Position numbers and translations under genes: made by a program. The notes under the pieces were generated by a model. The model saw only the letters and a list, made by a program, of their open reading frames with translations, was not told the DNA's origin and searched no databases. Of a stretch of 64,000 bases of DNA, positions 23,577-34,478 are shown piece by piece. Position 1 is the stretch's first letter, and each line of letters opens with the position of its first letter. The stretch is from Combretum micranthum (lineage: Eukaryota; Streptophyta; Magnoliopsida; Myrtales; Combretaceae), in the NCBI GenBank assembly GCA_024138025.1, contig JAMXBD010000425.1, positions 62,001-126,000 of the forward strand. The letters are read 5' to 3'.

Positions 23577-24206
23577 AAGGTGATATACTTGGTCAAATGA
23601 AGCCCATTTCTTGCAACTCTTGTAACTGCTACTTCAATTCGTTCAACTCTGCAAATGCCATCCTTATGGAGCTTTGGAGATAGGTACAGTTCCAGGTAAC
23701 ACTTCAATTATAAATTCTATCTCTCTATTGGGTAGCAATGCAGGTAACTTCTTAGGAAATACATCAACAAATTCATTCACACCAGGCACCACTTTAATAT
23801 CTATCTCCACAATACGCATAGCCGCTACAATAGATTTTTCCCACAACTCCATCGATTTCATGCTTCTAGGCCTTAACCTTTCCAACAAATATGTAAATCT
23901 TCCTTCACTCAAATCAAAACTCAACTTTGCCTTACTACAATCAATTGTGACCTTATAATGATTTAACCAGTTCATTCCCAAGATCACATCAAAGTCACAC
24001 AAAGGTGAGAGTATCATATCAATAGGCATACTCACATCAGAAATCATAACATTCATATTTCTACATGCATATGGTTGCCTATTCTCAATCACCAAAGGAG
24101 TAGTCACACACATAATGCGATCAGTTAATATTTCAGAAACAAGTTCATACTTATTCATAAAATTTTCAGATATACATGCATGAGTAGCTCCGATATCAGT
24201 CAACAC
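23577..24206 (-). pseudogene. pol: protease and RT start of A
   Basis: Minus strand. The retropepsin active-site region reads LTDIGATHACIS (Ile where Ser/Thr is usual) and continues through DVILGMNWL, the second flap-proximal signature. It then passes into the RT N-terminus, where FPKKLPALLP and EFIIEVLPGTVPISKAP fit the chromovirus linker. A one-base deletion and two stops follow before D1 interrupts the frame at 23576. The remainder resumes at 17405. Confidence 0.85.
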
Positions 24207-24349
24207 ATAAGCATATCAATTAGAAACACTCGAATACCTGCTAAAGTATCTAATGAAGGTGTCTCTTCAATTTGCTGTAATGTAAAGACCCTAGCATTCG
24301 TCTTTCCCTTCTTTAAATCAACTATACTCTTTCTATCAGGTCGATCCTT

Positions 24350-25603
24350 ACAATTGGCAATGTGGTGACCTCTTTGCTTACAGTAAGCACAAGAATTTGG
24401 TGGAAATTTTGGATTCTTACAATCATAAGATCTATGCTAATCTATCCACAAAAGAAGCATGCACCAGGAGCCCATTTACAATCTAATAATTCATGAGGCC
24501 TAAAGCACCTAAACATTTCTTCTCAAATATGGGGGTTAAAGCTTTAAATGTCCAACTTTTTACCTCCTTACTTACCTAGAAAAGGCTTCTTTCCCTTTCC
24601 TTGGCAATTCACTCATTTACTAGCACTTTGAAAACCACTAGAAGATGAAGTAGGAGCAGGTCTTTTTCCCATAAATGCAGCTCGCTTTGCCCTTCTCACT
24701 CTACTATCAATTTGAATTTGTTCCACTAATATAGCTTTTGCCACAATATCAGCTAAAGTTTGCATCTCAAACTTCTTTACTTCCCCTTGAATTTCCTCAT
24801 TTAAACCATTTTGAAATTTTTGTACCTTCATTCTTTCATCCCTATAATCTCCTCCAGCAAAACGCAATAATCTGCAAAACTCAACATAATACTCGTCAAT
24901 CGTTTTATTTCCTTGTCTTAAATTGAGCCAATCTACAATCATCCTCTCCATGACTGAATTTGGAAAATATTTGGCAAAGAATGTGTCCTTAAATGTTACC
25001 CATGTAATAGGTAGTTGTAAATTCCCACTTGTTAGTCTCCACCAGTTATATGCTTCTTTCTTCATCATATAAACAACTAAGTCCACTTTCTTCTCTTCGA
25101 GAGTATTACAAGCTGCAAAGGTTTTCTCTAACTCTTTAATCCAACTTTTTGTTGTAGTCGGATCTGTGCTTGTTCCATTAAAGTCGGGAACCAACTTACT
25201 AAAATCATATAGCTTGATCTAGTTAGCTTGATCATTGATAGGTTGATTTTCATTTTGTCTTGCTCCTTATTGATTATGTTATTGCATAAAGTGTTGTTAT
25301 TGCTGAAACACCATCATTTGACACTGTTGCATCATAGCCACTATATCTCTTAACATACCACACATAGATGTTGGATCGTTTTATGGGGACTTATGGCATT
25401 TATGGAAAAGGTGGCATGGGAGGAGGCGAAGGAAATTGAGTTGGTGAGGGAACTTGTGAAGCCGATGCCATTGCAGGAGATGGAGTAGTTTCAGCACTTA
25501 GAGTAGTAGAGGAAGTAGGAGCTGATGTAGATGACAATTGAGGTGGTAGAGCCATGTTCTCTCTATCAGCTTGTTGTAGAGTAGATCTCCGTGACTTATC
25601 CAT
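24350..25603 (-). pseudogene. gag: gag of A
   Basis: Minus strand. The likely start is Met at 25603 (MDKSRRST), with a Pro/Ser/Thr-rich N-terminus to about 25400. The retrotransposon-gag core (25194-24613) contains AYNWW, FAKYFP and LRQGNKTIDEYYVEF. Two CCHC knuckles follow, a damaged one near 24430-24480 and an intact one, CAYCKQRGHHIANC, at 24350-24391. A stop at 25400 and further stops break the frame. The role would be particle assembly and RNA binding. Confidence 0.85.
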
Positions 25604-25870
25604 CTTAAACATATGCATACAATACACTTATGGCACACACATATGAAATTTAAACCATGCTTAAAGCTTATTAAATTCACATTTGCATTTATAAGCATTA
25701 GCAAATAATCAAACAAGCAACTAGACAAGCAATATGCATAACAAACAAGTAAATAAGCAAGCAAATACAACCATTCAAGCAAACTTAACTCATCCCTATG
25801 CTACCTATTTGTGTCTAGGTCAGGTCTCAAACAAGCTATTACATTTAGGCAAACAATCATTCAAACTCCA

Positions 25871-25881
25871 CTCTAATACCA
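25871..25881 (-). promoter_or_regulatory. primer binding site of A
   Basis: The minus strand reads TGGTATTAGAG, two bases from the LTR end. It is the usual initiator-tRNA-Met primer site TGGTATCAGAG with one transition. Confidence 0.85.
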
Positions 25882-26257
25882 TCTGTAAGGACCCGCTATC
25901 ACCCTATAATTAAAACAAGTGATAACAGCTCCCCAGCCACATATAACCCATAGAATTATATGTGAGGTTGTCCTAAGAGAATTGTTTGTCTAAATCCTCA
26001 AAGTCAACTAATTCGAAAACTATTGATTTTTAAAACTTTTAATAAAAACACAACATCACCATCATCATATATCACAAGAGAAATAAGTTCAAGACATACA
26101 TATAGCTAAGTTTAGATATTACAAACAAAGGCTTCTTACAAGCCTTATAGAAAAGCCACAAAAGGTAATTCAAACTATAACGCCAAATACAAACATCAAA
26201 AGATACTATAATTAATCTATTACAAAATAGGAATTCCATTAAGGTCCATGGTTATAT

Positions 26258-26337
26258 CTAGTCCTTCAGGTCATCTAGGAAATCCTCAAAGTCTATACCA
26301 TATCTCATATTCGCGTAGAATTCATCATTATCATCAC
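26258..26337 (-). other. A right LTR: acidic final exon
   Basis: Minus strand: acceptor CAATTTTAG, an 80-nt open phase-1 frame with a DDNDEFYANMRYGIDFEDFL-type reading, then DDLKD and TAG. Its length equals C's exon 3 (80 nt) although only the tail pattern is similar. Confidence 0.6.
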
Positions 26338-27234
26338 CTAAAATTGTTAAAATATGCCCAAAGCCCCAGTACAAAAGTAACGAATACAAATGTGAAGTGA
26401 TCCACACATGCTTAAGCTAAATGCAAATGCAGTAGTCATTAGATTATTAGTTAATCTTAATTAGCCAAACAACACTAGAGTATTCAAACTCCAAACAACA
26501 AGGATTTCTAAGGGAACCTGAGTAACGATCACGACACTTAGGGGATTGATACAAGTAGCTCGGATACTTATATCTCCTAGATAATTTTATCCAAAACGAA
26601 AAAGTAATCTCATTTAAGGTTCTCAACCATTTCTCGACTTTACTTAACTCAATGCATAATATCATCTAATTCAAGTGTTCCCATAAACATTGAATTAAAT
26701 CATATTATATCCTTTCAAGAATAAAAATGTTACACTGATATCGAATACCCTATCAATTACCCATTGAACCACTGATGAAAGTCATTTCAAAATGACAAGG
26801 GTGGTCTAAGTGCCTAAAACTACCATCCCCCAATCTGAGCAGGGTATCGCTCCCAAACTAGATTCAACGGTATAAAAGACACTCATTCAAGTAATTATTA
26901 AATTTTCTTAATTTAAAGTTTTTCTAAAGTATTCCTATCCTAACAAAGAATCAAGCAAGTTACTGTGTACTTGAATTAGCTCGAGAACTAATAGGTTAAC
27001 CGAGCAAGGATCTATCACTATATAAAGAAAATATTGAATTTCTCACTTAGTTCAAGCACAACTCAACTAATTTCAAACATAACCAATCAAAGAAATTCAA
27101 ATAAATTATCACAAGATCATAACATAGCATTTAAACATCATATAATATTATATAATACTCAACAAATACTCAATTGATCATATATCAAGCTTTGGAAAAT
27201 GTTTGAGGAAGTTTTTGAAAATAGAAACTGTAGG

Positions 27235-27530
27235 GGACACGCCGACCTTCAACGCCGGCGGTGTTGGTTTGGTGTAGTCTGCACTAAAAACTAAATGCCT
27301 GCCATTGCTAGTAGCGTTCAACCAAACGCTGGCAGCGTTGTGGTCTACACCGCGGCGTTGAGCCGATGTAGACTGCAACTCTAATTTTTCAAAATTTCCA
27401 AGAGTTCCACATGGATGGTCCATGTCGGTAGATACCCCTAACACCGGTAGTGTTGCCGTGTATGCCGGAAGCATTGACTCCTACGCCGGCGGCGTTGGGA
27501 CGGCATACACTGCAATACACATTTTTTGAA
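27235..27530. repeat. GC-rich island in A right LTR
   Basis: Contains ACGCCGGCGGTGTTGG, ACGCCGGCGGCGTTGG and related words. It keeps more CpG than the left-LTR copy. The open frames 27178-27474 and 27450-27638 arise from this composition. Confidence 0.75.
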
Positions 27531-28645
27531 AAATTTCACGCCTCCCCTGTTCAAAACACAACTTTTTACTCAAGTCTTCATTTCCAAACTTCCTCTCAAC
27601 ACATCCCCATACCAACCCTTCATCTATATGTATTCTAACTTCTTTTAACACTCAAAATCTTCATCTCGACCTCATCAAACATTCATTTCTATTTTAATCA
27701 CTAATCATCATCCACCCTCACTTAGCCCATACATCTACTCTAAACTACTACTCATCTTTAACTTTGTTCACTTCTACTCTACTTGTCATTTACTTAGCAC
27801 AAGTAATCACTCATATACCATCAAGTTATTCATTCATTACATAACAAACACATACAAATTATCAAACTCATTTTAACATAAAAACTCATATTCTAACTTA
27901 ACCTAAACTAAAATGTTCTTAACATAACAAACACATACCTTTAGAGTCTTGGGCTTAGCTTTATGGTCTTGCCACAAGAAAATGATGGTTTTGCTTAGGA
28001 AAAATGTAGAAATGTTTGGACTTGGTTGAGTGAGCTTTGGAAACCAAAAATGTGTTTTGCTTCTCTTTTGGGCACATTGGCTTGTTTATTTTTCACATGA
28101 ATTTTTCACAATTTAGACTTTATAATTTTTCAATATTGACTTTTGAGGCTACCAAAAATGGGCTTTAATTGGCATGAGTTTAAACTTGATTTTTTGCCTA
28201 TAATTAATGTATTTAAGGCTTATTTGTGTACAATTTTTCTGCTTAAAGTGGAAATATACATAAACATATTTAACTTGTTTCAAACTAATTTTCATACATT
28301 TTACTACATATATAAATTTACGAACTCAATATTTAGTTACATTAAGATATAGCAATATTTAAACACACTAACACAACACATATATCATATACTAGCATAA
28401 ATCATATTCATCATGCTTCATGATCATGCATAAATTCATTAACACATTTATAAAATATCGTTTGGGAAATTTATGGCTATTTCAGCTTATTTTTTTTTTT
28501 TCTATATCTGTATCTAATCTGAATATGTATATACTTTGTTTGATCTATTTATGAGTAAAATATATGTTTGTCATTTGTATCTATTACTTGATAAACAGTT
28601 TGTTTGAAAATATCTATATACTATCTGCACATCGATAAAATAAAC

Positions 28646-28759
28646 AGACCCATTGTCACGCTACCCTATGCTTACCAATTATTGAAATGAAGAAATAAAC
28701 CTAGACCCATTGTCACGTTTCGTTATGCTTACCGATTATTAAAATGAAGAAATAAACCC
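28646..28759. repeat. 57-bp direct repeat, two copies, shared with 48821
   Basis: Units start AGACCCATTGTCACG at 28646 and 28703 and end near GAAATAAACC. A third related copy (TGTCACGTTTCCGTATGCTTAG) is at 48821-48875. The identity is unknown; it may be part of a dispersed repeat. Confidence 0.75.
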
Positions 28760-28879
28760 AAGAAAGTTGCCAGTGAGAGAAGATAAAAACAATAACAATG
28801 TCAAATTTGATGTAATATAAAATAAAATTTATCATGATGAAGAACAAGAGAGTGTAATTTTACTAGCTAATAATAGAGG

Positions 28880-29040
28880 CAATTTTGTCACTCCTAATAA
28901 AGTATTTATAACTATAAAAAATCCCTCCCACCTAAAGACGTATGCATCTCTGCAATAGTTTAATAAGAACTACAAACCTTAAAATTCCCTCTTGCTAATA
29001 TCTCCCTTCAAGGAACAATACAGGCTATGAGATCCAGGTA
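28880..29040 (+). promoter_or_regulatory. possible orphan promoter and first exon
   Basis: A TATTTATAACTATAAAAAA box near 28905-28925 is followed by a C/T-rich leader and ATG at 29027. Eleven bases later comes a consensus donor, ATCCAG/GTAAGT (junction at 29037). This looks like a gene start with a very short first coding exon. No second exon was found, so this is weak. Confidence 0.25.
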
Positions 29041-29389
29041 AGTTTTCTCATTTTTCTATCTTTTGACAGTCTAGAAAGGTCATCTTCTCTAATTTATGCT
29101 ATTAATGTTAAAGGTTCGTGCCTTGAGAGAAAGATCAGAAAAAACCCTAAGATTCATGGTTGATGGATTCGATTGTTGATTATGAAAGAAGGAGAGAACG
29201 GATGATTGATTGCAGGTATTTTGATTAGAAAAGTAATTATATGTTGTTAAATTTGATTTTGGAGTTTTTGTTTTGTTAGTGATCAACGAAGACATGTTTT
29301 GCAAAGAATTTTCATATTTTAGAGCATAGAGGTGTGAACAAGGGGTCACAGCCGTGATATCCTCTACATTGGATTTTAGATTCATAAAA

Positions 29390-30060
29390 TAAGTTTGCAG
29401 TGAAATTTTAAATTTTAAACCCTAAACAATCTAGGATCCATGTGTTCAATGAATAAATGGAATACAAGAGGGAATTTCGAAAATTATCTCACTTATAGAG
29501 TTTAGAATCTAACGATGGAGTAGATCAAAAGATGCTACAGTCAGCGAGCATTGTCTATGGTATACACACATGAACGAGCACCCAAAAGGTTGAGATGTGT
29601 GCTAGTATTCAATCACGAATCTAATTTGTGTAGGAATTTTCTCACAAAGAAACATGGTTTTTTTTTTTCCTCACTCTATCTTTAGGTTCACAAAAATTCT
29701 CTCAGGTTTAATTTGACTAATGATGTCTTATCACCAACTCTAAGAGAAGGTATCTGTATCTATATATAGCAAGAAACCTCTATGAGAAATTTATTTCAAA
29801 AAAATAATATTTAATAAAATACACTATTTTATTAATTATTATTTTTCTTCAATAATTGTTTATTATTCTTAAACCACTTAAGAATAATAAATATACTAAT
29901 AATTACTTCTGGTTTAAATATAAACATGTAACCTATTTGTTTATTCTTTTGTGTGCGACTTTGTAGGTTCACCTAATATTAGCAATTGGCTCTAAACTCG
30001 TTTAAGACCAACAAGTCCATTCGGTATCATCGACCCATGAAGTTGTTATGGTCTGCACAA
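29390..30060. repeat. dispersed repeat, related to 62640-63246
   Basis: Both regions share a GTGTGCGACTT..TAGGTTCACCTAATATTAGCAATTGG-type end, a TTATTATTCTTA stretch, and an upstream AACGAGCACCCAAAAGGTTGAG-like block, in the same order. They are non-coding, probably remnants of one transposable-element family whose type I cannot name. Confidence 0.5.
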
Positions 30061-31599
30061 ATTTTCCTTTTCTCGATGCAAAAGTCATTGGATAGCATGT
30101 AATTTATAAGATTTTAGGTATGAGAATATGAGTGGAGAAAATTGAAAAACTATCTTCCAATGTCAAATCATGTATGTGCATATTATCTGGTAACTTTAAA
30201 ATTCAAAAAGTTGTTTTCGTTTCAATACTTTGCAGAAGGTGAATTTCATTAATTGCACTTGTATTTGAAAAGCACATTGTTTGTTTTTAATTTTTTTTTT
30301 TTTTGGCAAATTGAATCAAATATCATTAAATCTTTTTGAAAAAGGTAATATAGCATTAAATGCAAAAACTTTTAGAATTGTATATTCTATTTTATTTGTG
30401 TGCAACAAGTAACACGACAACAGTAAAAAAAGTAAAATAAATATATTTATTTATCTACACTGATTTGTTTCCAATTCAATAAATAATAAAATTATTAAAT
30501 CTTCATATATAACTTCTTTCTTTTTTTATCCAAATGATTAAAAAAATTTAAATATCTTACTTGTAATGGATAAATTTAAAATTAGTCAATGTATTCAAAT
30601 TTCTTTTTTTTATAGATAAAAACACTAAGATTTTTATTTAAACTAAACATAATTAAAATATAAATTTAAAAATGTATTGTATCATTGTGGTGTTTATATG
30701 ACAACATAAAGAACCTTTATGAATTTGTTATTTTATTGATTCTCGCTCTCTCTAAATTATATATATATATATATATATTCTTACTTACCCTCTTTCTTCT
30801 TCTATATTATATTTAAACCATAAAATCATCCTTTTCAAAACTCAAAGGAAAAAAAAATACTTTTTAGAAGTAACAAAGTAAAACTTAGATACAATAAGCT
30901 TTTTAGTATTGAAATACCACTTATCATCATCATCGAAGTGCATACGTTGCCATCACTGCTCGTATTTGTAACAAGTTAAGGTTATACATCTTTATTACAT
31001 TTTTTTTTCCTTTAAGTTTTTAAATCTTATTTTCTTCATGAAAGCTTTTCAATTTAGCTTTATGACTATCTTATTAAAATGACATGTAGACCACGTAATT
31101 AAATTAATTATTTTATGTGTTATATATAAAATATACTACATGTTATGCATTATATTGTATATTGTAATTATGCAATTAGGGAATAGTTATGTCATGTGAC
31201 TTTAATATATATATATATATATATTAACTATATACATTATTTCACTCATAGTTTTTTATCCATGTGTAGAAAATTAATAATTAAAAAGGAGTTATGGGAA
31301 AAATGGTATAACCTTATTCATTCTTCAAGCGAAGAGGAATGGAAGATTTCAATTCAAATCCTTTACATCCTATAACAATTGGTGAAAATATTGAAACAAA
31401 AGAACAACAAACAAAAGTAGCAAGAGTTGATAAAGAAAATGAAAACATACCAACCATAAGCATGGCCCAGGATTGCAACGTCAAATATGGGGTTATCCTA
31501 TTGAACAATGTGATGTACTTCAAATATCATTCCTTCTAGCTAGACCATTTTAACTTGTCTTTCATGAATATCCATTTTCTAGTAAAAAAATCATGCTAG

Positions 31600-33262
31600 A
31601 TGTTTTCAACCTTGGTTTAATAAATTTCCTACTTGGTTAGAGGACAATATGCTGCATCTTTTTGTAGGTGAGTACTCTAACCAAGTAGGAAAATTAATCA
31701 AGAAAATGGATATTGTCCTCATTATTTTTTGTTTAGTGGGGGTCTAGGTGATTAATCAAGAAAAAATGCACTTATTGAAAAGGGATTTAAAAATTGGAAA
31801 AAGATAAACGAGGAAAGAAACTATGCATTTTTTTACTCTTGTTAGATCATCTCTAAGTTCTCCTCATAATTTTTGTCTGAAAATTAGTGAGACTTTGATG
31901 GAACAATCTCATCTTATGAGAATATTTTTCATTATTAGAGTCTCATCTATATAGATAATTGTTTGAGGGTAAAACTTCCATAATGCAATAAGGAAGCTTA
32001 CTTTCAAGGATGTGTATTAAGAGGTAATGATGAGAGCTCTTATTCTCAAATCGAGGAAAATTTATTGAATTGATTATACCTATTTGGATGCACAGTTGGA
32101 ATAATTCATTGCATCATTTTCAAATTGAAATGAAATTGAAATGATAATTAAACAATACAGATATTATACGATGAAAAACTGATAGTTTATTCATAAACTA
32201 ACCAAACTAACAGATACTGATTCAACACCAATAAGTTACTGAATAGATCCAATATAGATAAAAATTCGACAGTATAATAGGCCCTAAGTATTAGCATCCT
32301 ATAATCGATAGTTGTAATGTCATGCTTGAAAATCGCAAGAATACACATAAATATCTCCTAGGATACAAAAGGAGATATTGCATATATTGCCAAAAAAAAA
32401 AAAAAAAAACTACATTAGGAGATTGATGAGGTCAAATATTGTAATTCCTTGTGGATGAAGCTCAAGATGAGTTTGAGAAAGAACAAATGGCAATTATATT
32501 AAGATTTTTCAACACTAAAGGAAAATAAAGGAAAGATTCTTCACACTTATCCATGTTACAGACACAATTGCCTCAAATATGAAGAATGAGATAAAATTTG
32601 TATTATCTTAAAATAACTTAAGTTTTCATAAAACACGAAGATAAGAATATGATGAAGAAAGTAACATGCGTGCTGAATGGAAGGGATTGCAAGTGTTGAT
32701 TTTGAATTAATGACATTATGCGTACTAGATTCATCGTATTGCTCAATGTCTTCAGTTGGCCTTAATTTAAGCAGCAAGAGAAATTAATCCCATTTATTAG
32801 TTCGTTTCCAAGTAAATTACATTATCAATGCCATGTGTTCCTCTCCCAAGCAAAAAGATCAGTTACAAGATGCTTGTACTTCTGATCTAATCGATCGAAT
32901 TGCAAATTATGAGTTAGAAATAGGTAGTGGACTCAATCAAGTTGGTATGTTATAACATGTTAGAGACATTTGTTAGGGTTCTCACTTTTCTTCCAATAAG
33001 AGTTAGTTGAATATGTTCGATGCTACTTATACCATTCTTGGAAAAATTACTGAAGAAAGGAATTACTCTCAATGAGGTGAAGCAAATGCCGCTCTTGACG
33101 CTATGATATGCTTCAAGATGGTACTTATTTTGCATATTGAGAACTATTATGGGAATCACTCATGACCTTTGTAAGCTCTACAACAAAAATCTTATCATAT
33201 ATTGAATTCAATATCTTTAGTATCAACAATAGAAACTTTACTCAAAGAAACAAGATGAAAAG
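31600..33262 (+). pseudogene. hAT-type transposase (DUF4371/ZMYM1-like), 5' part
   Basis: A domesticated-looking or transposon-derived hAT transposase with many frameshifts. Recognisable plus-strand segments in order: PWFNKFPTWLE (31613 onward, TTF/ZMYM region), FKNWKK and LMEQSHLMRI (31785-31930), FKGCVLRGNDESS (32005 onward), DEAQDEFEKEQMAIILRFF (32450 onward, the catalytic-Asp segment of the DUF4371 core), KERFFTLIHVTDT (32528 onward), and ALQQKS..ILNSISLVSTIETLL (33178-33250). LTR E then interrupts it, and the gene resumes at 42026. These enzymes cut and paste hAT DNA transposons via an RNase H-like fold. Two Asp-rich segments remain, but the frame is destroyed. Confidence 0.75.
31617..31702. 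repeat. inverted repeat within the hAT pseudogene
   Basis: TTTCCTACTTGGTTAGAG at 31625-31642 and its complement CTCTAACCAAGTAGGAAA at 31675-31692 are separated by about 32 bp, with weaker pairing beyond. A GGACAATAT/ATATTGTCC pair overlaps it. It probably formed by a local inverted duplication after the gene died. Confidence 0.8.
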
Positions 33263-33663
33263 TGAAATTCTAAACCCCTATGCTTAATTTATTTGCATGT
33301 ATATGTCTTTGTTGCTTGAAATATAGATAGTAAATATTTAGTTAATAAAATATGACGTGTTGGTATGATTTATTAATTGTGTTGTATTGCATATTGGAAT
33401 ATTTTAATATAATTATATAGTTGTATTGTATTATTTGTTGTGTGTAAATTTAAAGCCCATGTTTTTCCTTAAAATTAATCAGACCCAAAACATATTTTGT
33501 TAAACTAAGCCCACACACTAATTAAGCCTAAGCCCAAGTGAAAAACAAATATCATTAGTTTTTCAAAAGTCAATAAAGCAAATATCATATAATTATAAAG
33601 TTTATTTTGTCAAATATCAACCTAGAAGACCTTGAAAATTCATTTTCTTGAAGAGGAAGAAGT

Positions 33664-33749
33664 AAGTTTCCCACAAATTTGACCCGATTTTTCTTTCCTT
33701 TCCTCATCAAAATCACTATCAAGTATTCATTTACGAATAAAGATCATTT
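33664..33749. repeat. 86-bp direct repeat flanking D2, left copy
   Basis: It begins AAGTTTCCCACAAATTTGAC and ends AAAGATCATTT. The right copy is at 39649-39735 with a few differences. It is much longer than the 5-bp duplication expected from integrase. Confidence 0.9.
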
Positions 33750-34189
33750 CAATTAAATTTCTACTCTTAAATATCAACCAAACCGAACTGAAAACAAAGA
33801 ACAAACAGATCGAAACATTTAAGTTCGAATCAAAAGAAAAATAAAACCGAAAACCCTTGAATACAAGTTCCAAGGTAAGTTGATGAAGTTTAAATGATTT
33901 CCTTTCGAATCTAAGCTTTATAACTAACTTATAACAATCTTAGGAACGTAATGAACACAACCACGAGCTTCGGATTACATCGGACGAGCTCCACGAGGTA
34001 AAATTCTGAAACCCTAACTATGTTTTAATATGAATCGAGATCTAAGTATATATGTTATTAGACATGTTCAAAATTGTTTTATGACCTTATATAAGCTATA
34101 TAAACACTTAGAAACGGTTTGATAATGTTTTTAACGTGTAAAATTCAAAGAACATGAATCGAACCGAGGAGGAAGATGATGAACAGTAC

Positions 34190-34475
34190 CAACACTGCCT
34201 TAAAGCCGGCAGTGTAACCGCTCAACGCCGGCGGCTTATATGGATAGGCTGGCGGCGTAGAGGCGGCTTACACTGATCAGAGGCTATGTAAAATAATTTT
34301 CACGTAAAACATGAATATAAACTGGCTACCTAGAGATATATGTTGACGGCGTAGGGCTGGCGTATGTTGAAAGCCGACAGCTTTCAACGCCGGTGCACCC
34401 GATATGAAATATTCTTCGAAACCAATTTTATACCACCTGTGAATGAAAGCCAACGGCTTTAAGCCGGTGTACGCC
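34190..34475. repeat. GC-rich island in D2
   Basis: Contains AACGCCGGCGGCTTATATGG, GGCTGGCGGCGTAGAGGCGG and AAGCCGGTGTACGCC. These words are shared with LTRs A, B and C despite little similarity elsewhere. Confidence 0.7.
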
Positions 34476-34478
34476 CAA

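Larger units (their letters stand above)
6769..28484 (-). mobile_element. A: Tekay/Del-like chromovirus, nested and degenerate
   Basis: A minus-strand Ty3/gypsy element. Its 5' LTR is at the right (25884-28484), then PBS, gag, protease, RT, RNase H, integrase, a chromodomain-like tail, PPT and the 3' LTR at the left. Three insertions interrupt it: G and B (with C inside) in the 3' LTR, and D1 (with F inside) in RT. Removing them gives a 3' LTR of about 2.60 kb (271 bp off-window by homology, plus 397, plus 1936), matching the 2601-bp right LTR. The interior is about 5.03 kb. Integrase motifs, the chromodomain-like end and the tRNA-Met PBS support a chromovirus of the Tekay/Del type. All enzymes carry stops or lost catalytic residues. 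Confidence 0.88.
25884..28484 (-). repeat. 5' LTR of A
   Basis: 2601 bp, plus-strand ends TGTAAGGACCC and GGCTATTTCA. It is uninterrupted and serves as the reference for the split left copy. It carries the 48-nt-type exon (26971-27017), the acidic exon (26258-26337), the GC-rich island (27235-27530) and a hairpin GTCATTTCAAAATGAC near 26782-26797 in place of the GATGCA array. Confidence 0.94.
28485..31290. other. non-coding AT-rich DNA right of A
   Basis: No protein family is recognised. It holds a 57-bp tandem duplication (28646-28759), a possible promoter and first exon (28880-29040), a dispersed repeat (29390-30060), AT microsatellites near 30760 and 31203, and otherwise simple AT-rich sequence. 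Confidence 0.5.
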
